Shown piece by piece: positions 52,682 to 61,423 of a DNA stretch of 64,000 bases. The notes beneath the pieces were generated by a model, which saw nothing but the letters and a program-made list of their open reading frames with translations, did not search any database and had not been told where the DNA came from. Numbering within the stretch: position 1 is the stretch's first letter; each line of letters begins with the position of its first letter. Position numbers and translations under genes: made by a program. The stretch is from assembly GCF_004358755.1 (NCBI RefSeq), contig NZ_SMZY01000003.1, positions 496,001-560,000 of the forward strand, in the 5' to 3' direction. The stretch is from Peribacillus frigoritolerans. Its GTDB lineage: Bacteria > Bacillota > Bacilli > Bacillales > Bacillaceae.

Positions 52682-54280
52682 ATGAAGCCAAAAGTGAAAT
52701 TTAATGACGTTTCCAAAACGTATAAATTATATAAGAAGAATTCTGATAAGCTGCTGGATCTGTTTTCAATCTCTAAAAAAAGAACGAAAACCTTCTATGC
52801 GCTCCAGGATATTTCGTTTGAGGTGTACGAAGGAGAAACAATTGGAGTAGTCGGAACAAACGGATCCGGAAAATCCACTCTTTCAAATCTGCTTTCGGAA
52901 TCGGTTCCACACTCATCAGGATCTATTAAGATTAACGGAGAGCCATCTCTTATCGCCATTTCTGCCGGTTTGGATAAAAACCTGTCTGGAATGGACAATA
53001 TTCAGCAAAAATGTCTTATGCATGGATTGACCATGAAAGAAATAAAGGATCTTAAGGATGAGATTATCGAGTTTGCAGACCTTGGCGACTTCATTTATCA
53101 GCCTGTAAAAAACTACTCAAGCGGGATGAAATCGAGACTGGGATTTGCCATATCCGTACACACAAATCCTGATCTTCTTATTATTGATGAAGCATTATCT
53201 GTTGGGGATCAGACGTTTTATCAAAAATGCATCGATAAAATCAATGAATTTAAAAAAGAAGGCAAAACGATTTTCTTTGTCAGCCATTCGATTTCCCAAA
53301 TTAAAACGATTTCTGACCGAGTAATGTGGATTCATTTCGGCACCATTAAAGAATTCGGCGAAGCTAAAACCGTTTTGCGGAACTACAATACCTTTATTAA
53401 ATGGTTTAACACACTCACTGACTCAGAAAAAAAAGATTATAAAGCGGACATGCTCCAAAAACAAACGGATCAGCTTTCAAGGGAAACTAGTCCTATTTCA
53501 AGGACCAGCCGTATAGTAAAACCAAAGAAGAAGCGCCATTTTGCACTGCCAATACAGATTTTCTTTTTATCATTTGTGCTTTTGGTGAGCGGTGCTGCCA
53601 TGTTTTCAAGCAATCCCTTATCAGCGGTCAACCATTTTTTAGAAAAACAAGGATTGCCAAATGAGATTGCGGAAGAAGAGCCCACCGGAATTCCCGCAAG
53701 CGTCAATCAGGACGGCATGATTATCGGCGAAAAAACAGCAGCTTTCACAGATCCTGATAAAGAAAAATCATTATCCCTTCCTTTTGCAGCAGCAGTATTT
53801 GTTGAGGAAGAAATCAATGACATGTACAAAATCACATACATGGATCAAACACTATATGCAGATAAAAACGAAGTAAAACTCACTGCGAAAAGCTCACTTA
53901 CACAGAGCCGCAGTTCTATTGAGCAGTTCGCCCCCTTGTTCCCTAATACGTTTTTTGATTCCTATGAATACTTTTTAGCTCAATTAGGTTCAAATTATGA
54001 TGCTGTATCAACAAAACTTAAAGGGTATTCAGAATCTGCTGATGAACAAGGTATGAAAATGATCAGCCTAAGTAATTATGCCGTAGCTTTCAGATTCAAT
54101 CAGGAAGAAATAGCAGATGAAATCATCATAAGCAACATTGAAAGTGATCAAGTTGAAGAATTCATCAGCCAGGCACAGGTTTCTTCTGTTAACAAACAAC
54201 AGTATTTATTACTGACAGAAAGCTATGAGTATGTTCTTGATACAACTGCAAATACTGTCACAATGAAGAAAATGAAATAA
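52682..54280 (+). CDS. tagH: Teichoic acid-type ABC exporter ATPase TagH
   Basis: A 532-residue TagH: ATPase at 1-250 (Walker A GTNGSGKST, signature YSSGMKSRLGF, Walker B LLIIDEALSVGD, switch His in FVSHSIS), a linker, one membrane helix (PIQIFFLSFVLLVSGAAMF) near 285-305, and an extracellular C-terminal region with an SH3-like part (MIIGEKTAAFTDPDKEKSLSL). The tail is specific to TagH of Gram-positives; B. subtilis TagH has 527 residues. GGAGG is 11 bases before ATG 52682, which is preferred over ATG 52664 upstream of that site. Eighteen bases after tagG; co-transcribed. Confidence 0.92.
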   Translation: MKPKVKFNDVSKTYKLYKKNSDKLLDLFSISKKRTKTFYALQDISFEVYEGETIGVVGTNGSGKSTLSNLLSESVPHSSGSIKINGEPSLIAISAGLDKNLSGMDNIQQKCLMHGLTMKEIKDLKDEIIEFADLGDFIYQPVKNYSSGMKSRLGFAISVHTNPDLLIIDEALSVGDQTFYQKCIDKINEFKKEGKTIFFVSHSISQIKTISDRVMWIHFGTIKEFGEAKTVLRNYNTFIKWFNTLTDSEKKDYKADMLQKQTDQLSRETSPISRTSRIVKPKKKRHFALPIQIFFLSFVLLVSGAAMFSSNPLSAVNHFLEKQGLPNEIAEEEPTGIPASVNQDGMIIGEKTAAFTDPDKEKSLSLPFAAAVFVEEEINDMYKITYMDQTLYADKNEVKLTAKSSLTQSRSSIEQFAPLFPNTFFDSYEYFLAQLGSNYDAVSTKLKGYSESADEQGMKMISLSNYAVAFRFNQEEIADEIIISNIESDQVEEFISQAQVSSVNKQQYLLLTESYEYVLDTTANTVTMKKMK

Positions 54281-54283
54281 ACA

Positions 54284-54314
54284 AAAGGCAAAGATCTTGG
54301 GATCTTTGCCTTTC
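54284..54314. terminator. Bidirectional terminator between tagH and the SEC-C gene
   Basis: Perfect 13-bp stem AAAGGCAAAGATC / GATCTTTGCCTTT with a TTGG loop, T-rich on both exits. Confidence 0.85.
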
Positions 54315-54317
54315 TGT

Positions 54318-56111
54318 TTATTTTCCAGCCTCCATCACCCATTGAAACAGCTCTGGATGCTTCGCCCATACATAATAATGCTCCTGCACATACTGAGCAG
54401 CTTCCTGCTGGTCAATTGATTTTGCAGCCTGCAGTTTTTGCTTCCCTGTGAGGTAATCGAAGACATATGGATTTATATTTTTTGCGTTTTTCACAAGCTT
54501 TTTAAAGGTTTCCGTCATCCCATTCAAAGCATATTCGATTAATGCTTGATTGTAAGCTCCTTCAACTGAATGACGTTCATCATATTCATCCAGCAGCTTT
54601 TTCGCCTCGTTGTATTTGCCTAAATCCATGTACATGACGAAAAGGGTATAACGGACTCCCTGGTTATCATTTTGATTCAGCTCAAGTAATTCCGCACACT
54701 GTTCAGCCGCCTTTTCCAGGCTTCCCACCGCAGCTTCAAGCATTGCGTAATTAAATTTCGCCCTCATATAAGGTCTTGTTTCACTTAGGCCCCAGAAACT
54801 CCCTTTGTTTTCTTTGAAATAAGTCTCACCGAGATCCGTCTCGCCGACTTCCATTCCTTTTTTGAACAATTGAAGCTGCTTTTCCGGATCGCGCTCTGCT
54901 TCTCCAAGCATATTGTAAGCATCAGGGTGGTAAGGGTATACTTCCAGCGCTTCCTCAGCAAGCTTTACTCTTTCTATAGGAGCACTTTCCATCGCCTTAA
55001 AAATAAGTTCCTGAGCATACTCTTTATCTGATGAGGCAGGCCTCTCTGCATAAAACTTCTGTGTAACTGGTGCTGAAACAGTTTGCAGATCTGCTTCTAA
55101 CCCATCTTTCATTTCTCTGTAAGCTTTGGACAATGAGCTTACGCTTACTTCATACATTTCAGCCAGCTTCTTTTGGGTTAAGCCTTGCTTGTGCATATGT
55201 TTTTCAATAAAGTAATGCATCGCAGCAGCGAAGATTTCTTGTTTTTTCACAACAGGTTTCACTCGATGGAGATACTTATGCAAAACGAGAATACTTTGCT
55301 CCCTTGTTTGCTCCTCTAGTTCGGCCTTCACCAGATTAATTTCTAATTTCAGTGCGGTATTATGGTAATTCAGATCCTCCCATTCCAGCTCTTCCGATGT
55401 CTCTTCTTTTGACTCCTCTTTTGGCGCCTCTTCTTCAGATTCGCCAAGAAGCTGAAGAATCATCTCAGGAAAATGATCAATCATAAATTGCTCTGGATGA
55501 TTAAATTTGCTTTCTTCAAACAGCTGCTTTGTCAGTCCTGAATTCTGTGCAGTTTCTTGCTTTTCAAAACCAAGCCCCATCAAGTAGTACATATAGTAAT
55601 CGCCATAAGGCAGCAGATATCCGAGAAGCATGCCGCCTTCTTCGAATGATAATGCCTCCACTTTGACTTTCTTGATATCTTCAGAGAAGATATCCTTTAC
55701 GTTAATCCATTCATCATTAATGACGGATTCGATAATAGAAAACGTCGGAACGGTCTCTTTCCACTTCTCAAGCTGAGATATAGTGGAAGGGCGAATCGTT
55801 TCACTGCGCTTCTTCTCTACGAATGCATCAATAATCTTTCCATTTGCAAATGTTACAGAAAAGACAGCCCAAATTAATAGAGCACCATACACATTTTTAA
55901 ACTCTTCGCGGTCAAGGTTACCCATTTTTTCTTTTATGACGACATCGATTTGTCTGCCGAAATGGACTGAAGCAAACTCCATCAGTTCACCTTGGATTTT
56001 ATCTAGTTCCTCGTGCCGAATCGCTTCAATCGAGGTTTCTTTCTTCATACAGCATTTTTTATATTTTTTCCCGCTGCCGCAGTGGCATGGGTCGTTGCGT
56101 CCAATATCCAT
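54318..56111 (-). CDS. SEC-C zinc motif protein with TPR-like repeats
   Basis: A 597-residue cytoplasmic protein. The N-terminal SEC-C motif GRNDPCHCGSGKKYKKCC has Cys9, Cys11, Cys20 and Cys21 as zinc ligands. A helix-turn-helix-like stretch (LTQKKLAEMYEVSVSSLSKAYREM) is near residue 325, and TPR-like helices follow from about 375 (DAYNMLGEAERDPEKQLQLF, YTLFVMYMDLGKYNEAKKLLDEY). An acidic Glu-rich linker is at 222-245. The family occurs in Bacillus but its function is not established. AAAGGAG precedes the ATG. Monocistronic and convergent with tagH. Confidence 0.8.
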   Translation of the reverse strand: MDIGRNDPCHCGSGKKYKKCCMKKETSIEAIRHEELDKIQGELMEFASVHFGRQIDVVIKEKMGNLDREEFKNVYGALLIWAVFSVTFANGKIIDAFVEKKRSETIRPSTISQLEKWKETVPTFSIIESVINDEWINVKDIFSEDIKKVKVEALSFEEGGMLLGYLLPYGDYYMYYLMGLGFEKQETAQNSGLTKQLFEESKFNHPEQFMIDHFPEMILQLLGESEEEAPKEESKEETSEELEWEDLNYHNTALKLEINLVKAELEEQTREQSILVLHKYLHRVKPVVKKQEIFAAAMHYFIEKHMHKQGLTQKKLAEMYEVSVSSLSKAYREMKDGLEADLQTVSAPVTQKFYAERPASSDKEYAQELIFKAMESAPIERVKLAEEALEVYPYHPDAYNMLGEAERDPEKQLQLFKKGMEVGETDLGETYFKENKGSFWGLSETRPYMRAKFNYAMLEAAVGSLEKAAEQCAELLELNQNDNQGVRYTLFVMYMDLGKYNEAKKLLDEYDERHSVEGAYNQALIEYALNGMTETFKKLVKNAKNINPYVFDYLTGKQKLQAAKSIDQQEAAQYVQEHYYVWAKHPELFQWVMEAGK

Positions 56112-56342
56112 GTATAAACTCCTTTTATTGCTTTATCCTCTCTATTGTACAGGAATGAACGACTATTTCAATGCGGCGGAAGATTGCGAAAACTATGAAT
56201 GGCTATATTAAGGTTAAAAGACAAAAAAGCAGAGGTTTTCTAACCTCTACCTGCTATTTCGTCAAAATACGACAATAGTCGCATTTAATGCATGTCCATT
56301 TATCCGATACAATGAGTATAAAGTGATCTCGTGAGGTGTGTC

Positions 56343-56444
56343 ATGAAAAGAGAAAATTCATTTGCTAAAGGCTGTTTGTGGGGAATGGCACTATCGATTC
56401 CGATTTGGTTCGTTGTTATCTATATGATCAGAAAGACACTTTAA
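56343..56444 (+). CDS. Small membrane protein (33 residues)
   Basis: Short frame starting MKRENSFAKGCLWGMALS with a single predicted helix (ALSIPIWFVVIYMI) and basic end RKTL. GAGG lies six bases before the ATG, and a TACAAT -10-like hexamer at 56308 precedes it. No family recognised. The basic-hydrophobic-basic layout and ribosome site support a real gene, but it may be chance. Confidence 0.5.
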   Translation: MKRENSFAKGCLWGMALSIPIWFVVIYMIRKTL

Positions 56445-56463
56445 CAGCAAATATCCAACATCT

Positions 56464-56502
56464 AAAGACGTAAATGGAAAACGCACATTCCTTCACGTCT
56501 TT
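56464..56502 (-). terminator. Possible terminator of the phosphoesterase gene
   Basis: AAAGACGT / ACGTCTTT stem with a 23-nt, partly paired loop in the convergent gap. No clear T-run follows. Confidence 0.4.
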
Positions 56503-56508
56503 ACTTCC

Positions 56509-57297
56509 TCATCTCCCTTTTTCCCCGCCATTCAATGAAAGGACTGTGACTTCACTCCTCACCCCAAACCGCAGATTCCAATGAGCCTGCCCCATCCCTT
56601 TCGAAATGTATAAATAGCTCCCATCCATCTGATGAAGTCCTTTGTAAATCCCTTTCCGAGCCAGCTTTCCTTTTGAAATAAACTTAAAGAAAAACGGAAC
56701 ATTAAACTGTTTGCCGTGCAAATGGCCGGAAAGCATCAAATCAAAAGGTTTCTCAACTCTCAGAAAATCATTTGGATCATGGCTGAGAACCACTTTGAGT
56801 TTCTGGTTTTTTACTCCCTTGAATGCTTTTTCAACATCACCATCTTCTTCTTTGTAGAAATCAAGTCCGATAAGAGTAAAATCATCAAACTCGATAGATT
56901 CATTGATTAATACCTTAACTCCGTTCTCACCAAGCCATGACCTCAGCTGATGAGGCAATGCTTCCGTCCGATAATCATGATTTCCGAACACTGCGTAAAC
57001 AACCTTGCCATACTCCTGAAAAAGAGACAGGTAAGGCTTCATTCGAGGTATGTACTTCTCTCTAGCTGTAAAATCACCCGTAATAAAGATGTAATCCGGT
57101 TTTTCACGGACCAGCAGCTCCCTGATCTGCTCCAGCCGAATCCGGTTCCTTTCCACGTGAAGATCAGAAAGCTGCAAGATTTTTTTGCTGATGCCAAGCG
57201 GAACTTCAACCCGCTCTACTTTTAACCATTTCGTAGGAATCACAAAGAAACTATAAAACAGCCCAGCCCCAAGGAACACTATAATTAGTTCAACCAT
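56509..57297 (-). CDS. Membrane-anchored calcineurin-like metallophosphoesterase
   Basis: A 262-residue phosphoesterase with an N-terminal membrane helix (ELIIVFLGAGLFYSFFVIP). Metal-binding motifs in order: LSDLHV, GDFTAR, GNHDYR, LSHDP and SGHLHG. YkuE/YaeI-type enzymes of this layout act on lipid or nucleotide phosphates; the substrate here is unknown. The Met at 57297 follows AAGGGG by eight bases; the ORF extends upstream to 57366 without a ribosome site. Monocistronic. Confidence 0.87.
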   Translation of the reverse strand: MVELIIVFLGAGLFYSFFVIPTKWLKVERVEVPLGISKKILQLSDLHVERNRIRLEQIRELLVREKPDYIFITGDFTAREKYIPRMKPYLSLFQEYGKVVYAVFGNHDYRTEALPHQLRSWLGENGVKVLINESIEFDDFTLIGLDFYKEEDGDVEKAFKGVKNQKLKVVLSHDPNDFLRVEKPFDLMLSGHLHGKQFNVPFFFKFISKGKLARKGIYKGLHQMDGSYLYISKGMGQAHWNLRFGVRSEVTVLSLNGGEKGR

Positions 57298-57352
57298 GAC
57301 AGACCCCTTCTTTCTATTGTTCCATTTTACTAAAGAAGCCTGAGATTTAGTA

Positions 57353-57388
57353 TTAAAAACAGCCAAATTCCATAATGGAACTTGGCTG
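57353..57388 (-). terminator. Terminator of the comK-like gene
   Basis: Minus strand CAGCCAAGTTCCA / TGGAATTTGGCTG stem (one G-T pair) followed by TTTTTAAT. Confidence 0.8.
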
Positions 57389-57396
57389 CGTTCTAT

Positions 57397-57918
57397 TCAA
57401 TAAACGTCATAGCCCTCATAAGACTCAGCTACGTGAGAAGATAGATCCCACATCTCCTCTTGACGGTCTAAATAAGTCAGAACGAGCTGCTGGGCATGTC
57501 CGGTTTTGGTTAAAAAGCTTTCTACACTCCCTTGAATCTCAATCTCCTCTTTGTTTCTGCATTCAATAATAGTCCTGTTTTTTTTCTCAAAAACTCTCTT
57601 CACATGATGATAGGAGACCCACATACACTCTTCACTGTCTGGAGATAATGTTGGCACCATACAGATCCTATAGCCCGGCGACAAGCAAACCGGCAGCATC
57701 TTTTTACCCGGCAAAATAAGCTTTGCTGCATCAATCATTCCCTGATACGATGCTCCGGCATGGATACAGCTGCGATTCATAATTTCTCTTGGAGACATTT
57801 TCACAATCAGCTTTTTGTACAGCTCATGAACAACAGACCACAACTCTCCATTTTCTGTATACATCGGTTTCACAACCATCGTCTCTCTCCAAACTGCATA
57901 GCTTTCTTTCATCAGCAT
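57397..57918 (-). CDS. comK: ComK-family competence transcription factor
   Basis: A 173-residue protein similar to ComK, the minor-groove-binding activator of DNA-uptake genes. Aligning segments: IMNRSCIHAGASYQGMIDAAK (ComK IVDRSCRFFGSSYAGRK), PVCLSPGYRICMVPTLSPDSEECMWVSYHHVKRV (ComK FLFPTLSSTRPQCGWISHVHVKEF). It lacks most of the B. subtilis C-terminal tail (192 residues there), the part involved in tetramerisation and MecA recognition, so stability control may differ; many non-subtilis ComK proteins are similarly short. A GGTGGAGTGA ribosome site precedes the ATG. Some Bacillaceae have two ComK paralogues, and I cannot tell which this is. Confidence 0.82.
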   Translation of the reverse strand: MLMKESYAVWRETMVVKPMYTENGELWSVVHELYKKLIVKMSPREIMNRSCIHAGASYQGMIDAAKLILPGKKMLPVCLSPGYRICMVPTLSPDSEECMWVSYHHVKRVFEKKNRTIIECRNKEEIEIQGSVESFLTKTGHAQQLVLTYLDRQEEMWDLSSHVAESYEGYDVY

Positions 57919-58054
57919 TCACTCCACCTCAATCTTCTGTATTTTTTATGAAAAATTTACCACATTATTATTTTACAAAAAAATTCAGTAAAGGAAATAA
58001 GAACTGGGTAAAATTAACTATAAATAAACATTACATTTACACTAAATTAAAATA

Positions 58055-58083
58055 GACAAAGAGACCTCTCCTCTCGAGGCCTC
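58055..58083 (-). terminator. Possible terminator of the 150-residue membrane protein gene
   Basis: Minus strand GAGGCCTC / GAGGTCTC stem followed by TTTGTCTATTTT, overlapping the stop codon. Confidence 0.45.
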
Positions 58084-58534
58084 ACTCATATTCCCATACA
58101 ATCTTCCAATCTCCCTTTTCTTTTACAACATATACATCCTGCAGCACATCGAATGTCCCGAACTTGCTTTTAAATGTCTGTCTTACCTTGATGAGACGCG
58201 CCTCATTAAAGACCGGCGCCCCTTTTGCCATCCTCCACCTTCGAACCTTCTTCTGCTTTAAAACTTCAAAAGAAAACGTGGTAACCCCGTAATGACTCAT
58301 ATAGATATGAGACCGCTCTGTCACATAAGCATTTTTTGTAAAACGGTCCTGCATCAATGGGTGAAAAAGATCCCAGGCACCGCCGAAGTTTCCAGTCTGT
58401 TCAGCTGTATAAAAGAGCTCGACAGCCTTTTTCGGCGAGGATGGAGTGAATAGATGAAACAGTCCGATGAGCAGGAGAATGGCAGCTGCGATCATGGCTA
58501 TCGGAATAAGAGGGGAAGGTTTCCGTCTTCGCAT
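58082..58534 (-). CDS. Hypothetical single-pass membrane protein with NTF2-like domain
   Basis: A 150-residue protein: basic MRRRKPSP start, one membrane helix (LIPIAMIAAAILLLIGLFHLF), then an extracellular domain beginning SPKKAVELFYTAEQTGNFGGAWDLFHPLMQDRF and ending VVKEKGDWKIVWEYE. That pattern resembles DUF4878/NTF2-like lipoprotein domains, though without a lipobox. The Met at 58534 follows AAGGGTG by eight bases. Function unknown. Confidence 0.72.
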   Translation of the reverse strand: MRRRKPSPLIPIAMIAAAILLLIGLFHLFTPSSPKKAVELFYTAEQTGNFGGAWDLFHPLMQDRFTKNAYVTERSHIYMSHYGVTTFSFEVLKQKKVRRWRMAKGAPVFNEARLIKVRQTFKSKFGTFDVLQDVYVVKEKGDWKIVWEYE

Positions 58535-58611
58535 GATTATCACCCTTTTAAGCATGTCTAAGACAGTGTATGAGGGAGGAATAAAAGATAATACAAAAAG
58601 GTTAATGAAGC

Positions 58612-58657
58612 AAAATAGAAAAGAGATGAAGTCAATTTGCTGTCTTCATCTCTTTTT
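58612..58657 (-). terminator. Terminator of the secreted subtilase gene
   Basis: Minus strand AAAGAGATGAAG / CTTCATCTCTTT 12-bp stem with 12-nt loop, followed by TCTATTTT. Confidence 0.8.
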
Positions 58658-58671
58658 ATTTTACAAACCTA

Positions 58672-60828
58672 TTAATTTAACACTTTAAGATAATCTAAGT
58701 TTATACTGGTTGACGTCTTTTTAGCTGACTTTGAGGCTTTTCCCGTCCATTCAATTCTCAATTGATGGGAACCGTTCGTTAACCCCGTTTTAGAAAATAA
58801 CTTTTGTCTATAAGCTAGAGAAGATGAGTATAAATCTACATAGAAAACTTCACCATCTAGAGTAACTTTGGCCATTCCTTGAGAACTGTCTTTTCTTCCA
58901 TAATACTCAATACCAGTTCCTTCGAATCTAAATTCAACTCCTGAAGAGGATGAATTCGCAGATTTAAAAGTTGTTCCTGAAGCCAAGCTTGAACTATAGG
59001 ACTTCCATGAGCCATCATAAAGCAGCATAGCATTGTTATCCTGGTAATTACCTGGTGCAGCTCCGCTCGCTGATATTTCAAGCTTATAGCTGCCTGCCCC
59101 TTTATAAGCATAAGTATTTACATAGTATGTGCCTGTATATGGTACTACATAAGAGAATGAATCAACTGTAGTGCCGGTTTTTTCTGAATAAGCAACAATG
59201 TTTTCGCTGGTATTTACAGTTTGAGTATTTGGATCAAATAAATATAAGTCAAAGTCTCTATTAGTTCCACCCGTCAATTTAGCCGTGATTCTTTGACCTT
59301 TTACCAGGTCTATTCTGTAAACATCATTCAAATCTTTTTCTGAATCCAATGATTGAGAAATGGATGAGCCTTCCCAAGGAACTCCTGGGAGATCATCATC
59401 AGGAATAACACCTAAAGTTTTACCAGCATCCACGATACCGCCTGTACTCACTAAAGATTGCAGGGAATAAAGAGGTTCTGTATTATTCATAATTTTATTT
59501 TTTAAATCGTAGGGTGTATATGATCTGATTTTACTGTAAAGAAGGGCCGCTGTTCCCGTTACATGAGGCGCTGCCATAGAAGTACCATTATAAAACGCAT
59601 AACCTCCTTCTGGGATGGTGCTTAAGATATCCTCACCTGGAGCAGCTACATCAACTGAATAGGATCCGTAGTTAGAAAAATAGGCACGATTTCCCCAGCT
59701 ATCAATGGCTGCCACAGATAAAATATTATCTAAACCATAACTGGACGGATAGTGTGAATAATAGTCATTATTGAGACCATCATTACCTGCTGCCGCTACA
59801 AAAAGGCTTCCCGAATCTCTAATAGCTTCATAGAGTGCTGTACTGTAGTTTCCTCCGCCCCAGGAATTATTTGAGATCTTAACTCCCATAGAAGCAGCAT
59901 AATAAATGGCTTCCACAGCATCTGAAACAGAGCCGTTTCCTTCAGGCGTCCCTAAAAATTTCAGGGGAAGAATCTTAACTAAAGGTGCTACACCCACTAC
60001 CCCAATTCCGTTATCACCTTGAGCAGCGATTGTACCTGCGACATGTGTTCCGTGGTCATCAACGTCTGGACTGTCATAAACCGTATTATCGTTGTTATAG
60101 AAGTCCCAGCCATTCACATCATCTATGTATCCATTGCCGTCATCGTCTATTCCATTTCTAGGCACTTCATTTGGATTAACAAATATTCTTGATTTCAAAT
60201 CCGGATGAGTAATATCAATTCCAGTATCAATTACAGCAACAACAACTTTTGTGCTTCCTTTTGTAACGGTCCACGCAGGTACAGCATTAACATCTATACC
60301 AGAAATACCATATGAACCACCAACGTATTGTCCTTTATTTTCAATACCCCATAAATAATCATAATAAGGATCTACATCACTTGCAGATACCAAATAGTTA
60401 GGCTCTGCATAAGCAACATCAGAAGATTTCTTTAATTCCTTAATAACTTGGTCTACCGTTTTCCCTGCAGGAATTTTGAAGAGTTGTGCGCCTTTCTTGC
60501 CGACATTTTCCTTTTTGCTTAATTTCATGCCTGCAACTTTTACTTCCATCGTGTTCACTTTATTACTTTTGAACTTAACAATTACTTCATCTTTTTTATA
60601 TTTTACTTTTGTTTTAGATTGATTGGCTTTTACTTGTTTGAAATCAGTCTTTCTAACAATCTTCTTGCCAGACTTACTGCTCACTTCACCATTTTCTTCA
60701 ATGAATTCTTCTGACATTTTTTTGTGGTTTTCAATCTCTTTTGTACTTGCTTGTGCAGGAGCTGCTAACCCTGATAGCATTAGGATTGACAGTGTACTTG
60801 CCAACCATTTTCTATTCTTTTTCTTCAA
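58672..60828 (-). CDS. Secreted subtilisin-family protease with PPC and C-terminal beta domain
   Basis: A 718-residue exported S8 protease. Signal peptide 1-27 (APAQAS); propeptide to about 150 (VKYKKDEVIVKFK is the inhibitor-like start). Catalytic Asp201 (AVIDTGID), His259 (DDHGTHVAGT), oxyanion Asn349 (AAGND) and Ser417 (GTSMAAPHV). A calcium-type loop NGIDDDGNGYIDDVNGWDF follows the Asp. A bacterial pre-peptidase C-terminal domain (about 490-590) and a jelly-roll-like module (600-718) end the protein. The TTG start has GGGAGAG six bases upstream. No CWB2 anchor, so probably released. Monocistronic. Confidence 0.92.
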   Translation of the reverse strand: MKKKNRKWLASTLSILMLSGLAAPAQASTKEIENHKKMSEEFIEENGEVSSKSGKKIVRKTDFKQVKANQSKTKVKYKKDEVIVKFKSNKVNTMEVKVAGMKLSKKENVGKKGAQLFKIPAGKTVDQVIKELKKSSDVAYAEPNYLVSASDVDPYYDYLWGIENKGQYVGGSYGISGIDVNAVPAWTVTKGSTKVVVAVIDTGIDITHPDLKSRIFVNPNEVPRNGIDDDGNGYIDDVNGWDFYNNDNTVYDSPDVDDHGTHVAGTIAAQGDNGIGVVGVAPLVKILPLKFLGTPEGNGSVSDAVEAIYYAASMGVKISNNSWGGGNYSTALYEAIRDSGSLFVAAAGNDGLNNDYYSHYPSSYGLDNILSVAAIDSWGNRAYFSNYGSYSVDVAAPGEDILSTIPEGGYAFYNGTSMAAPHVTGTAALLYSKIRSYTPYDLKNKIMNNTEPLYSLQSLVSTGGIVDAGKTLGVIPDDDLPGVPWEGSSISQSLDSEKDLNDVYRIDLVKGQRITAKLTGGTNRDFDLYLFDPNTQTVNTSENIVAYSEKTGTTVDSFSYVVPYTGTYYVNTYAYKGAGSYKLEISASGAAPGNYQDNNAMLLYDGSWKSYSSSLASGTTFKSANSSSSGVEFRFEGTGIEYYGRKDSSQGMAKVTLDGEVFYVDLYSSSLAYRQKLFSKTGLTNGSHQLRIEWTGKASKSAKKTSTSINLDYLKVLN

Positions 60829-61020
60829 TTTGATCTCTCCCTAATAGTATATGTAACTACATACGTATAGTTATTTATTCATAGTATAATATAACTATTA
60901 GTTAATTGGAATATTTTTATAATAAATTCCATATAAAGTTATTTCATATGGAATTGAGAAAAGTATTTCTTACACAACTTTATGAAAAATTCCCCAACTA
61001 TTGATAAGAAATTTGGAGAG

Positions 61021-61053
61021 AAAAAATAAAAAACCCCTCCAAAGGAAGGGGCC
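61021..61053 (-). terminator. Terminator after a gene remnant
   Basis: Minus strand CCCCTTCC / GGAGGGG with a 3-nt loop, followed by TTTTTTATTTTTT. Nothing intact now lies upstream of it. Confidence 0.7.
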
Positions 61054-61215
61054 TCAATCATATTCACGAACAGTCGCTTTAATCGCCTTCACTGTCTTTT
61101 CATTAGTCTTTCTTCGCTGGAAAACCGGAAGTACTTGAAGTCTGAAAATGCCAAAACCCTTGGAACCCTGTGTGCAAAACAATGCTGACAGATTATCCTT
61201 CAGCAGAGTGTCTAA
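61054..61215 (-). pseudogene. Possible 3' remnant of a lost gene
   Basis: Minus-strand frame of about 53 codons with no credible start, ending FQRRKTNEKTVKAIKATVRE-Y-D and a TGA placed just before a strong terminator. The charged, helix-like end and terminator suggest the tail of a former gene. No family recognised. Confidence 0.3.
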
Positions 61216-61423
61216 TTAGAGATAACGGGGAATTAACGCCGATTGTCCTATTCATCCACCCGACTATCTGCCTTATACTATAAAATATGGAAATTTATTC
61301 ACTTGACCAATCTTTGATTTTGATCAAATGAGAACTCCCAGACCTAACATATGAGATACTCGCGTACATGCGAATGAAATAAAAACGGACGAAGCCATTG
61401 TCCGCAAAAGGGAGGCGGCAGTC

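Larger units (their letters stand above)
60829..61423. other. Gene-free stretch upstream of the LXG toxin
   Basis: About 600 bases. It holds the protease leader with a TATGTA-AC-TACATA dyad (60850-60863) just upstream of its ribosome site and an ATAGTTAT / ATAACTAT pair at 60867-60898, a terminator at 61021-61053, and a decayed frame at 61054-61215. No LXG helper gene (YwqH/YwqI-type) is seen. Confidence 0.65.

Noticed and set aside
57919-58060. ComK binding boxes (AAAA-N5-TTTT pair) upstream of comK
   Set aside because: The region is A/T-rich with several A and T runs, but no properly spaced pair of boxes could be picked out.
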